Source: an uncultured Actinomycetes bacterium (GTDB lineage: Bacteria > Actinomycetota > Actinomycetes > Mycobacteriales > Nakamurellaceae). Taken from it: a stretch of 64,000 nt of DNA. The notes under the pieces are model-generated. The model searched no databases. It worked only from the letters and a program-made list of their open reading frames with translations, and had not been told where the DNA came from. The translations under genes and the position numbers were made by a program. The stretch spans positions 1-64,000 of the forward strand of contig CALANS010000127.1 of assembly GCA_937926105.1 (NCBI GenBank), in the 5' to 3' direction. Positions within the stretch are counted from its first letter, which is position 1. The number at the start of each line of letters is the position of its first letter. Positions 7,483-15,621 of the stretch are shown one piece after another.

Positions 7483-8859
7483 TCAGATGATCGTCAATGC
7501 AACACCGAGGATGAGCGCCAGCCCAGCTATGACCAGCGTTGCAGTCCTGCCGTGGGTCGTCGCGCGAGGTGTCGAGCGCATCGGGAAGAGCACCTGCCGG
7601 GCAACGGTATCGGCGGCGATGCCGGCCAGGAACACTGCGCCCCCCACATCGGGATGCCCCCACGCGACCGCGGCGAACGCGGCGACGCCAACGACGGCGG
7701 CCATGCAGGATTCGATCAGTTGCACCGGGATCCGGCGGGTTCCCATTGTCCGATCCGAGGACCATATCGCCCAGCGCGACGCGGATGGCCGACCGGCGCA
7801 GCAACCGCCGAAAAAGCATCCGAGTCGGCCGATGGCCTTTCCGAACAGCAGGCCGGGCACGCTGGCATCCAGAGCGGAGCCGAGCGGTATCCCAGCCGTG
7901 GCGACTCCGATGATCATGACGCCGATCGCGGCAATCACGAAGCCCTGGATACACATGCCTGCGGTGAGCAGCGGGGGCTTCTCGGCGCGGTGGGTGATCT
8001 GGTAATAGACCTTGGCTCCCACCAGACCGAACAAGCACCCGATCAGTGAAATCATCAGGATTTTCCCGGCCGGCAGACCGATCCTGGCCGCGAGGAACCA
8101 TTGCGCGAGCAGTGCCACGACAGCGCCCGATCCGACAAGTGCCGGCCACGCGCCGAGGCGGGCCCCCGGGGCGAGCACGTTGACTACAGGGCCGTAGGCA
8201 GTCGTCGCCCTAGCTGTCGCAACGCCATGAGGAGCGGATCGTGGGGGTGACGTTACCGATCTCGAGTGGTCGTCGACGGTTGATGCCCTCACCTCCCACT
8301 CGCCCGGGGCAAGTCCAGGTATTCGGGTGGTGATGCAGGTGCGGCCCGTTCCCGGCACCACGCCCTCGACGGTCCGTACCACATCGAAACCGGTTCTGCC
8401 TTCTTGGCCGGCGGTGGAGGCGTCAACTGGATTTTCGCGGTCGCTGAGACGATGTCCGATGAAGCGGATCGTCAACGGGTAGGGGTCACCGGCGGGTGTC
8501 GGGTCGAACCAGTACGTCACACCAAGGCTCTGCGGTGTGGCGTCCTTGAGTGGCTCACACGCGAACGAGGTCACCCTCAGTGTTCCCGTCCCTCCGCCGG
8601 GGGGCGTTGCATGATGCGCCGGTTGTTCCGGCTGGGCGTCACGTCGCGCCGGGGCGGGATCCGCTGTCTTGACCGGCGGCACGGGCGCATTCTCGGCGGA
8701 CGGATCGCCGCCGGAGGGTGTGCGCGCGTAGAGAGCAGCGAGCAACAATGCCGCCGAGTCCTCAGCTGGCGCGGATGGTTTGGTCGTTACGTGCGGGCGG
8801 GCCCTCGATGAGGACTTCGAGCGCCGTTTGGCGCTGGCGCGCCCTCGGCTCTTCGGCAT
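7483..8859 (-). CDS. Lgt-like prolipoprotein diacylglyceryl transferase with N-terminal domain
   Basis: 458 residues; ATG 8859 after GGAGG. The C-terminal 260 residues are an Lgt-type multi-spanning protein: LLFGKAIGRLGCFFGGCC, AGRPSASRWAIW and RIPVQLIES correspond to the conserved GRxGNFxNxE-like, glycine and RHPSQLYE-like segments. Lgt moves diacylglycerol from phospholipid to the lipobox Cys of lipoproteins. The first 190 residues are a basic tail followed by a soluble, beta-rich-looking domain (about residues 75-185, ending just before the first membrane helix), absent from ordinary Lgt. Some Lgt catalytic residues are diverged (N and E of GRxGNFxNxE replaced by C/G), so activity is uncertain. 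Two 17-bp operators lie 30-75 bp upstream, placing it in the same regulon. Confidence 0.75.
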   Translation of the reverse strand: MPKSRGRASAKRRSKSSSRARPHVTTKPSAPAEDSAALLLAALYARTPSGGDPSAENAPVPPVKTADPAPARRDAQPEQPAHHATPPGGGTGTLRVTSFACEPLKDATPQSLGVTYWFDPTPAGDPYPLTIRFIGHRLSDRENPVDASTAGQEGRTGFDVVRTVEGVVPGTGRTCITTRIPGLAPGEWEVRASTVDDHSRSVTSPPRSAPHGVATARATTAYGPVVNVLAPGARLGAWPALVGSGAVVALLAQWFLAARIGLPAGKILMISLIGCLFGLVGAKVYYQITHRAEKPPLLTAGMCIQGFVIAAIGVMIIGVATAGIPLGSALDASVPGLLFGKAIGRLGCFFGGCCAGRPSASRWAIWSSDRTMGTRRIPVQLIESCMAAVVGVAAFAAVAWGHPDVGGAVFLAGIAADTVARQVLFPMRSTPRATTHGRTATLVIAGLALILGVALTII

Positions 8860-8890
8860 GAGGCATCCTCCGCTCTGCCTGAAGCATTAC

Positions 8891-8933
8891 TACTACCGTA
8901 CTTAGTAGAGCATACCTACTATGCACCGTAGTA
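8891..8933 (-). promoter_or_regulatory. Two 17-bp BlaI-type operators before the Lgt-like gene
   Basis: TACTA-CCGTACT-TAGTA at 8891-8907 and TACTA-TGCACCG-TAGTA at 8917-8933; both are perfect 5-bp inverted repeats with a 7-bp centre and their starts are 26 bp apart. They lie 32 bp upstream of the ATG of the leftward Lgt-like gene, in the only AT-rich patch of the region, so they overlap the likely promoter. Confidence 0.8.
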
Positions 8934-9007
8934 TGTGCTGGCTTGGCGATTGTTGGTGTGGGGGACACCGTGTTTGCCGGTGATGGGTCCGATGGTTCGG
9001 TGAGGTT

Positions 9008-9910
9008 CTACAGGCGCACGTACAGCCGTAGCGTGACGTAGGAGCTCACCGTCGCCAATGCGGCGGCGGCGCCGGCCAGCCATGGGGTCACCCAGACCAG
9101 CGCCTGGCCGTCGATCGGCGGCAGGATGCCGGCGCGCATCACCGAGCCGAGTGTCTTGTCCACGAATAGGAACTTCATGGCGACCAGGCCGCCGATGGCG
9201 ATCACCGCGCCGGCAACGGCGGCCGTGACCGCCTCGATGATGAAGGGCATCTGGGTTCGCCATCGCGACGCCCCGACCAGCCGCATGATGGAGGTCTCGG
9301 TGCGCCGGGTGAACGCCGCGACCTGCACCATGTTGGATATCAGCAGCAGCGATGCCAGGGCCTGGATGAGCGCGACGATGATAGTGGCGTTGCGGATGCC
9401 GTTCAGCACGGTGAACAGCCGGTCCAGTACCTGGCTCTGGTCGGTGACGGACTCCACGCCGGGTGCGTGGGCGTAGCGGGCCTGAATCACCTTGTACCGC
9501 TGGGGATCCTTCAGCTTGACCTGCCAGGAGGCGTTCAGCGCGTTTTCCGATCCGATGGCTAGCATCTCCGGCTGGCTCGCGAACATTTGCTGGTACTGGC
9601 GCCATGCGGCCGCCTGGCTGACGTACCGGTAGCTGGCGATATCGTCGTCCTTGCTCAGTGCGTCGGCGAGGTTCTGGCAGATCTGGTTGTGGCAGTTCGG
9701 GTCCTGCTTGGACTGGTCCACCGTCAGATAGATGGTCACCTCCACCTTCGAGCCGTACAGCTCTCGCGTCTGGTCGGTCATCCGGGCCACGATCAATCCT
9801 GCGCCCAGTAGGGTCAGCGAGATAGCGGTGGTCAGCACCATTGCGACGGTCATGGTGACGTTGCGTCGCAGGCCGCGCAGGCCCTCGCCGATCACACGGC
9901 CCGAGCGCAT
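9008..9910 (-). CDS. ftsX: FtsX-type permease of the FtsEX division complex
   Basis: About 300 residues from ATG 9910 (AGGAGGT eight bases upstream; a GTG at 9919 is less likely). One helix follows the cytoplasmic N-terminus (MRSGRVIGEGLRGLRRN), then a large outer domain and three C-terminal helices, the FtsX layout. In mycobacteria FtsX has an outer domain that binds and activates the NlpC/P60 enzyme RipC. Here it is the last gene of a six-gene leftward unit after L,D-transpeptidase and cytochrome c maturation genes, 76 bp after ccsB. No ftsE is present in the window, so it would have to use an FtsE from elsewhere. Confidence 0.88.
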   Translation of the reverse strand: MRSGRVIGEGLRGLRRNVTMTVAMVLTTAISLTLLGAGLIVARMTDQTRELYGSKVEVTIYLTVDQSKQDPNCHNQICQNLADALSKDDDIASYRYVSQAAAWRQYQQMFASQPEMLAIGSENALNASWQVKLKDPQRYKVIQARYAHAPGVESVTDQSQVLDRLFTVLNGIRNATIIVALIQALASLLLISNMVQVAAFTRRTETSIMRLVGASRWRTQMPFIIEAVTAAVAGAVIAIGGLVAMKFLFVDKTLGSVMRAGILPPIDGQALVWVTPWLAGAAAALATVSSYVTLRLYVRL

Positions 9911-9986
9911 GGGTACCACCTCCTCTCGGACAGGTCCGTCGACAGGGATCTCGGCTGTGTCGTTGCGTCGACAGCGGGCTTGACGG

Positions 9987-11033
9987 TCAGTTCAGGCCTG
10001 CATAGGAGTGCAGGCCGGACACGACCATATTGACAACGAACAGGTTGAACATGATCGAGGCGAACCCGAGGATCGAGATCCACGCCGCCGGCCGGCCGCG
10101 CCAGCCGCTGGTCGCGCGGGCATGCAGGTAGCCGGCATAGAGGATCCAGGTGACCAGCGCTGTGGTCTCCTTGGGGTCCCAGCCCCAGTAGCGGCCCCAG
10201 GCGGCCTCGGCCCACAGCGCACCGGCCACCACCGCGAACGTGAACAGTGGAAACGCGACAATGGCGGTGCGGTAGGCAACCTTATCCAGGATGTCCGGCG
10301 CTGGGAGCCTGTCCAGCACCGACCGGGGGTCTGCGCCGCTGCCGCGGCGCCGGTCGTGGCGCGTGCGGACGATGTACATTGCCGACGCCACGCCGGAGAG
10401 CATCAGCATTCCCGAGGAGATCGCCACTGCCAGCACGTGTATGACCAGCCAGTAGGACTGCAGCGCGGGGACCAGACCTCCCGCCGGGGTGTACAGGACG
10501 GTGCCGCCGACGAAGCTCAGCACCGCGATCGGGAACATCACGAACAGTCCGATGCGCCGCACCTTCGTCCGGTTCACCGCCACGAGCCACGCGCCGGCGG
10601 CGACGGCGCAGATGAGCGAGACGATCTCGTACATGTTTCCCCAGGGTGCCCGGTGCGCGGCCATGCCCCGTGTGATCAGCGACAGCACGTTCATCGTGAA
10701 TCCGATTCCGGCGACCAGAACCGCTGCCCTGCCGAACCTTTCGCCCCAGCCCGGGCGAGCCGCCGCCGACCTGTCATCCGTGTCGTCTGCCCCGCCGGCC
10801 GGATCGTCGCCTTCCCTGGTGAGCAGTGCGACCGCCCCACCGGCGGCGACGGAGTCCGCGGGCGCACCGACGGTCGCGTTGGCCGTGCTGGTGCCGCGCC
10901 GCGAGGCGAACTCGACGGCGTGGCAGGCCAGCGCGGTCACGTAACCGGCCAGCGCCCCCTCGAAGGTGAGGTCCGAGATCCGAGATGCCAGTTGCCACAC
11001 CACGGTGATAGATTCGACGTCGGCCATTGTCAT
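9987..11033 (-). CDS. ccsB: Cytochrome c biogenesis protein CcsB (haem export/ligation)
   Basis: 348 residues; ATG 11033 overlaps the resB stop (ATGA). Multi-spanning membrane protein with the haem-handling signature WGRYWGWDPKETTALVTW near residue 280. CcsB (CcsA/ResC type) works with ResB as the System II synthase that moves haem out and attaches it to apocytochrome c CxxCH motifs. The N-terminal helix segment and a charged, poorly conserved loop before the core are usual for actinobacterial forms. Third last gene product of the ldt-resA-ccdA-resB-ccsB-ftsX unit. Confidence 0.92.
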   Translation of the reverse strand: MTMADVESITVVWQLASRISDLTFEGALAGYVTALACHAVEFASRRGTSTANATVGAPADSVAAGGAVALLTREGDDPAGGADDTDDRSAAARPGWGERFGRAAVLVAGIGFTMNVLSLITRGMAAHRAPWGNMYEIVSLICAVAAGAWLVAVNRTKVRRIGLFVMFPIAVLSFVGGTVLYTPAGGLVPALQSYWLVIHVLAVAISSGMLMLSGVASAMYIVRTRHDRRRGSGADPRSVLDRLPAPDILDKVAYRTAIVAFPLFTFAVVAGALWAEAAWGRYWGWDPKETTALVTWILYAGYLHARATSGWRGRPAAWISILGFASIMFNLFVVNMVVSGLHSYAGLN

Positions 11034-12721
11034 GCACCTTTCACAGCTGTGGCCGGCCTGTCGCCGGCCGGGGATGCTTGTTTGCTACTGGCCAGGGCGA
11101 CCAGGGAGGCGAACTCCCGGCCGTAGCCCGCTTGGTCGGTTCGGGCGAGCCCGCCCACCTCGATTTCGAGGCCTCCGGTCGGCCCCGTCGATGTCGACTG
11201 CGCACGAATCCGGTACCAGACGCGCCGCCGCTTGATCAGCAGCGATGCCATCAGTCCGGCGATCAGGAAGATCACCGATATCAATGCCCAATCCTGCGCG
11301 GGGTCGTAGGAGGTCTGCAGCGACACAAATTGTTTAGCGCCGGTGAAGGTGATTTTGGTGCCGTCGTCGAGGGTGACGGATTGGCCCGGCGACAGGTTGG
11401 CGTGGGCCTTCTTGACCAGCGAACCGTTAGCCACCTGCGCGGTGTCGATGGCGAACACCGACTGCGGTATCCCGCTTGCCATGCCTAGATCTCCTCGGTA
11501 TACGTCGACCGCGACCCCCGGACTGAGCAGCGAGGGAAATCCGGAGGACATGATGCCACCGCGCACGACCGCGGTCGGTGCGAAGATCCCGACGATCGCC
11601 AGCTGATTCTTGCGAAGGTCGGCCTGCGAGTAGCCGGGCGGGTCGGTGACCTTGATGGCGCCCTGGGAGGTGAACATCGAATCCTCGGGGGCGAACGGCT
11701 GCGCGTAATCGCGGACCTGCCCGTCGGGGTAGCTGATGCGGAAGGTCGGTGTGTAGCCGTGCCCGAGCAGGTACAGCCGGTCGCCGGAAAACCGCAGCGG
11801 ATCGTTGACCTCCAGGGTGCGGCGCTGCCAAGTGTCCGTGCCCAGGTCGGCGCCCGCCTGGAAGCGGATGTCGGCCCGGAACGTGGTTGCCTGCCCCTGC
11901 GGCGTGTAGGCGGCGTGGAAGGCGTCCACGTCCACGCAGAACGGTGTCATCGTGGTGGGGTTCACCAGTGGACCGGGCCGGAAATCGTCGTACGCGATCG
12001 GTGAGGACGCGCAGAATCCGTCGCCCTCGGTGACCAGCACGGTGCCCTCGTAGCCGAACATTCCGCCCACGGCCACCGAGAGCAGCAGGCCCACCAGCGA
12101 GAAGTGGAAGATCAGATTGCCGACGTCGCGCAGGTAGCCCTTCTCGGCGGCCACGACGACCGCGCCGTCTGGTTCGGTGCGGGTGGCGGTGCGCCACCCG
12201 CCAACACCGGTATGCCGCAGCCGATCCGCCACCTGCTGCCCGGCAGCCGTGGCGTCGCCCGTGGTGGTGACGGTGGCGTGGTGCGGCAGACGGGACAGGT
12301 TGCGGGGGGCTGTCGCCGGTGGGCCGGTGCGGATCTGCCGCAGCAGCTCCCAGCTGCGCGGCGTCAGGCATCCGACCAGCGAGATGAACAGCAGTAGGTA
12401 GACGGCTGCGAACCAGGGGGCGGAGAACACGTTGAAGAACCCGAGACGGTTCAACCACGGGCCCCAATCGGGGTGGTCGAGGATGTACTGGGCGGTCTTG
12501 GCCCGGTTGGTGGCCCATTGCGGCAGCAGCGCCCCGGGCAGCGACGCCAGGGCCAGCAGGAACAGCAGTATCAGTGCGGTGCGCATGCTGGTCAGGCGGC
12601 GCCACACGTTCCGCAGCATCGCCAGGCCTCTGGCGAGGGTGCCACGCGGGCCGTTGCGGGCGGAGTGGGATTCGAGCAGATCCTCGTCGTTGCGTGCGGC
12701 GATCGAATCGCGGGGCGGCAT
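11030..12721 (-). CDS. resB: Cytochrome c biogenesis protein ResB
   Basis: 563 residues; its ATG directly follows the ccdA stop (TAGATG). ResB/Ccs1 pairs with CcsB to form the System II cytochrome c synthase. Visible features: first helices after residue 45 (MRTALILLFLLALASLPG), a GPWLNRLGFFNVFSAPWF loop typical of ResB, a third helix near residue 180, a large outer domain, and a last helix near residue 490 (WALISVIFLIAGLMASLL). Length is usual for actinobacterial ResB. Start and spacing show it is translated with its neighbours. Confidence 0.9.
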   Translation of the reverse strand: MPPRDSIAARNDEDLLESHSARNGPRGTLARGLAMLRNVWRRLTSMRTALILLFLLALASLPGALLPQWATNRAKTAQYILDHPDWGPWLNRLGFFNVFSAPWFAAVYLLLFISLVGCLTPRSWELLRQIRTGPPATAPRNLSRLPHHATVTTTGDATAAGQQVADRLRHTGVGGWRTATRTEPDGAVVVAAEKGYLRDVGNLIFHFSLVGLLLSVAVGGMFGYEGTVLVTEGDGFCASSPIAYDDFRPGPLVNPTTMTPFCVDVDAFHAAYTPQGQATTFRADIRFQAGADLGTDTWQRRTLEVNDPLRFSGDRLYLLGHGYTPTFRISYPDGQVRDYAQPFAPEDSMFTSQGAIKVTDPPGYSQADLRKNQLAIVGIFAPTAVVRGGIMSSGFPSLLSPGVAVDVYRGDLGMASGIPQSVFAIDTAQVANGSLVKKAHANLSPGQSVTLDDGTKITFTGAKQFVSLQTSYDPAQDWALISVIFLIAGLMASLLIKRRRVWYRIRAQSTSTGPTGGLEIEVGGLARTDQAGYGREFASLVALASSKQASPAGDRPATAVKGA

Positions 12722-13516
12722 CTACAGCACCGTCCCGGAGGTCGGCGCCGTGACCCGCAGGTACGCGATGAACTGGCCCCAGATGCCGGTCACCATCAAA
12801 AGGCCCACCACGATCATGCCGGCCGCGCCCGCCAGCTGAATCCCCCTGGTGTGCCGTCGAAGGAACGCCAGCGCCGAGGTGGCCCAGCCGAAACCGGCCG
12901 CGACGAGGACGAACGGGATCCCCAGACCCGCGCAGTAGAACAACACCAATGCCAGGCCGCGCCAGGCCGACGCGCCCCAGTCCGTGGCATAGGACAGCGA
13001 GATCACCCCGGCCAGGGTGGGGCCGACGCACACCACCCACCCGGTGCCGAAGGCCGCACCCAGCAATGGTGCGCCCAGCACCCGGCCCCGCGGCCGCACA
13101 TGAAATCGATAGTCCCGACGCAACAACGGCACGGCACCGGCCATGACCAGACCCATCAGGATCGTGACGCCGCCCCCGATCCGTGTCAGCAGGTCCTGGT
13201 TGGCCAGCAGGCCTCGCGCCAGGCCGAGCACCAGCACGGTCTCGGCGACGAAGACCACGGTGAAGCCGACCACGAACAGCACGGTGCCGGCGACAGCGCG
13301 GCTGCGGATCGCCGTCCGGACCCCGCCCGTTTGTGCGCCCTCCCCGCCGACCAGCCCCGTGATGTAGGCGAGATAGCCCGGGACCAGCGGAATCACACAG
13401 GGAGAGGCGAACGACACCGCGCCCGCGGCGACGGCCAGCGCGGCGGCCAACACGAAAGGTCCCGACAACACCGTGTCGGTAATGCCGGACACGGCAACCG
13501 CTCCCGGCCAGGTCAC
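12722..13516 (-). CDS. ccdA: CcdA-type thiol-disulfide transporter
   Basis: 264 residues; GTG 13516 overlaps the resA stop (GTGA). CcdA carries electrons from cytoplasmic thioredoxin across the membrane to outer thiol proteins such as ResA. Six or so helices are visible with the two redox cysteines in ASPCVIPLVPGYLAY and GWVVCVGPTLAGV, the family hallmark. It supplies the reductant needed to keep apocytochrome c cysteines reduced. Confidence 0.93.
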   Translation of the reverse strand: MTWPGAVAVSGITDTVLSGPFVLAAALAVAAGAVSFASPCVIPLVPGYLAYITGLVGGEGAQTGGVRTAIRSRAVAGTVLFVVGFTVVFVAETVLVLGLARGLLANQDLLTRIGGGVTILMGLVMAGAVPLLRRDYRFHVRPRGRVLGAPLLGAAFGTGWVVCVGPTLAGVISLSYATDWGASAWRGLALVLFYCAGLGIPFVLVAAGFGWATSALAFLRRHTRGIQLAGAAGMIVVGLLMVTGIWGQFIAYLRVTAPTSGTVL

Positions 13517-14154
13517 TGAGCGTTCCCTTCGGCTGCTATCGGAGTGATCACGGCCAGCAGCTGCGCCTTCGTCACCGGCCGCAGCCAGATGTGCGCCACG
13601 CGGTGGCGCCGGTCCAGCACGATCGTTGACGGGATGGATGCGGTCGGAAACCCGCGCAGCGACAGCAGGGTTCGCATGGTCGGGTCGAAGATCGACGGGT
13701 ACGGCGTGTCCATCAACCGGTGAAAATCACTGCCGGCCTGCCGGGAATCCCGAATGTCAATGCCCAGGAACTGCACACCCGACGGCTTGAGCGCTCTGGC
13801 TGCGGCGTTCAACTCGGGTGCCTCGGCGCGGCACGGCGGGCACCACGAGCCCCAGAAGTTCAGCACCACCACCTTGCCGGCGTAATCGGACAGCCGGATC
13901 GTCCCGGTGCCGGTCAGGTCCGGCCCCGACAGGTCGGTGATGGTGCCGCGTTGGGCCGGCGGGTAGGAGATCTCGTCGTTGTTACCCGGGGAGGAGAACT
14001 GGAACGAGCCCGCCGAGCCGCCGGTGGAGGAACATGCGCCGACGGCGAGCGCGAGCGCCGCGGCCAGTGCGAGGAGTTGGATCGGGCGGGCTGCGGCGCG
14101 GCGCGGCCGTCGGCGAGCGGGGAGATCCCGGCGGGACTGCCGGTAATTGGTCAC
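13513..14154 (-). CDS. resA: ResA/TlpA-type membrane-anchored thioredoxin
   Basis: 213 residues from GTG 14154, chosen because it overlaps the stop of the L,D-transpeptidase gene (GTGA) like the other joins in this unit; a GTG at 14178 is possible. A hydrophobic segment ending in VGAC looks like a lipobox. The thioredoxin fold follows with FWGSWCPPCRAEAPEL (CxxC). ResA reduces the CxxCH cysteines of apocytochrome c with electrons from CcdA. It might also protect thiol enzymes such as the neighbouring transpeptidase. Confidence 0.9.
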   Translation of the reverse strand: MTNYRQSRRDLPARRRPRRAAARPIQLLALAAALALAVGACSSTGGSAGSFQFSSPGNNDEISYPPAQRGTITDLSGPDLTGTGTIRLSDYAGKVVVLNFWGSWCPPCRAEAPELNAAARALKPSGVQFLGIDIRDSRQAGSDFHRLMDTPYPSIFDPTMRTLLSLRGFPTASIPSTIVLDRRHRVAHIWLRPVTKAQLLAVITPIAAEGNAQ

Positions 14155-15515
14155 GTCAGGGCGCTCCCCTGAAGCCACTGCTCCCAGGGGATGTTCCAGT
14201 CACCGAACCCGTCGTGGGAACGGAGTTTGGTGCTGGTGCCCTTCACGGTGACGATATCGCCGTAGCCGAAGGTGTTGTAGAACCACTTGCCGTCGGTGGG
14301 ATTGATGTTGATGCAGCCGTGCGAGACGTTCCGAACCCCCTGATCCTTGACCGACCACGGCGCCGAGTGGATGAAGATGCCGCTGTAGGACAGCCGGATG
14401 GCCAGCGGAATCTTGGAGTCGTAGCCCAGGTCGTAGTCCACCGGCAGGCCGTAGCTGGCCGAACTCATCTGCTTGACCTTGTACTTTTCCTGGGCGACGT
14501 AGGTTCCGCTGGGCGTGACGAAGGAGATTTCCTTGCCGTTGACGGTGACCGTCTTGTCCATCCCGAGGCTGACCGGGACCGTCCGGACCTTCTTGCCGTC
14601 GATGAACACGTTCATCTGCTTGGTCTTGTCATCGATCACCGCGATCTTGGATGAGCCGATCGTGACGTTCAGCGTGCGGTCCGTTTCGCCGTACATGCCG
14701 GGACCGAGCTTCACGCCGTAGATCTTGGCCGTCACCGTGACCTTCGTTCCGGGCTCCCAATAGTCCTTGGGGCGCCAATGCAGTGTGCGGTCGTCCCACC
14801 AGTACCAGGCACCCTTGGTCGCCGGCTCGGCCGTCACCGACAGTGCCCTCTCTGCGGCCGCGCGGTCCTTGGGTGCCTTGTCGAAGATCACCACCATGGG
14901 TTGGCCGACGCCTACGACCTTGGTCGATGGCGGGGGATAGAACGACGGGAAGACGGTCACGTCCGGCTTGAGCGTGGTGAACGAGGTGGTCAGCGTGGAT
15001 TCCCCGGTTTTCGAGACGGCGGTCGCGGTGGCGGTGTAGCGGCGGTTGTAGCCCAGCGGCTCGGTGGTCGTCCATGTGGTTCCATCCGCGGACAGCTTCC
15101 CGTCCACCGCCTCGCCCTCCGGGTTGCGCAGCACGACCGAATCGAGCGTCCCGGTCTTCGCTCGGATCACCACCGGCTCGATCGGTGAGAATCCGGTCGA
15201 GTCGTCGGCCGGGTTCATGGTGATGACCGGCTCGGGCGATCTTGTGCTGCTCGGGGTCGTCGGCTGCGAGGAAACCGTGGGCGGCGAACTTTCGGTTGAC
15301 GTACTTGGCGTCGGCGTCTCGCTCGCCGTGCCCGGGGCGGCAGGCGCTGAGCTGGCCGAGCCTGGGGCCCGGGTTGCGGGCGGTGGGACCACGGTCGTTA
15401 CCGTCGCGGTAACCACCGAAGGGGAGGCACCTGCGACCGCGGAACACGAGGTGAGCGCCACCAGCAGCACACTGCACCAGGCGATCCACCGCCCAGGGTG
15501 CTGGGCCTTCGACAT
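14151..15515 (-). CDS. L,D-transpeptidase lipoprotein (LdtMt2-like)
   Basis: 454 residues, ATG 15515 after GGGGAGG. L,D-transpeptidases make 3-3 cross-links in peptidoglycan and are resistant to most beta-lactams. A signal peptide ends in a lipobox with Cys24 (VALTSC). A Ser/Thr/Pro-rich linker follows, then two Ig-like domains (about 95-280) and the YkuD catalytic domain with SHGCIN (His399, Cys401). This is the domain order of LdtMt2. It is the first gene of a unit that continues into resA, ccdA, resB, ccsB and ftsX. A 17-bp operator lies 34 bp upstream. Confidence 0.93.
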   Translation of the reverse strand: MSKAQHPGRWIAWCSVLLVALTSCSAVAGASPSVVTATVTTVVPPPATRAPGSASSAPAAPGTASETPTPSTSTESSPPTVSSQPTTPSSTRSPEPVITMNPADDSTGFSPIEPVVIRAKTGTLDSVVLRNPEGEAVDGKLSADGTTWTTTEPLGYNRRYTATATAVSKTGESTLTTSFTTLKPDVTVFPSFYPPPSTKVVGVGQPMVVIFDKAPKDRAAAERALSVTAEPATKGAWYWWDDRTLHWRPKDYWEPGTKVTVTAKIYGVKLGPGMYGETDRTLNVTIGSSKIAVIDDKTKQMNVFIDGKKVRTVPVSLGMDKTVTVNGKEISFVTPSGTYVAQEKYKVKQMSSASYGLPVDYDLGYDSKIPLAIRLSYSGIFIHSAPWSVKDQGVRNVSHGCININPTDGKWFYNTFGYGDIVTVKGTSTKLRSHDGFGDWNIPWEQWLQGSALT

Positions 15516-15548
15516 CGAGCACGCCTCCCCGCCGGTGTTCGGTCGATC

Positions 15549-15565
15549 AACTATCGGCCATAGTA
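15549..15565 (-). promoter_or_regulatory. 17-bp BlaI-type operator of the ldt-resA-ccdA-resB-ccsB-ftsX unit
   Basis: AACTA-TCGGCCA-TAGTA on the plus strand; read leftward it is TACTA-TGGCCGA-TAGTT, one mismatch from the perfect repeat. The inner ACTAT/ATAGT repeat is exact. The leftward TACTAT may be a -10 element, so a bound repressor would cover the promoter. Confidence 0.72.
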
Positions 15566-15621
15566 GCCGACGGAGTGCGGGCCCTCGGGTGAGGCGTCAC
15601 ACAGCAGGAGGGTGGCCGCGG

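Noticed and set aside
11427..13040. 537-codon frame overlapping resB and ccdA
   Set aside because: Arg/Gly-rich, spans the join of two certain genes in another frame; a shadow of high GC.
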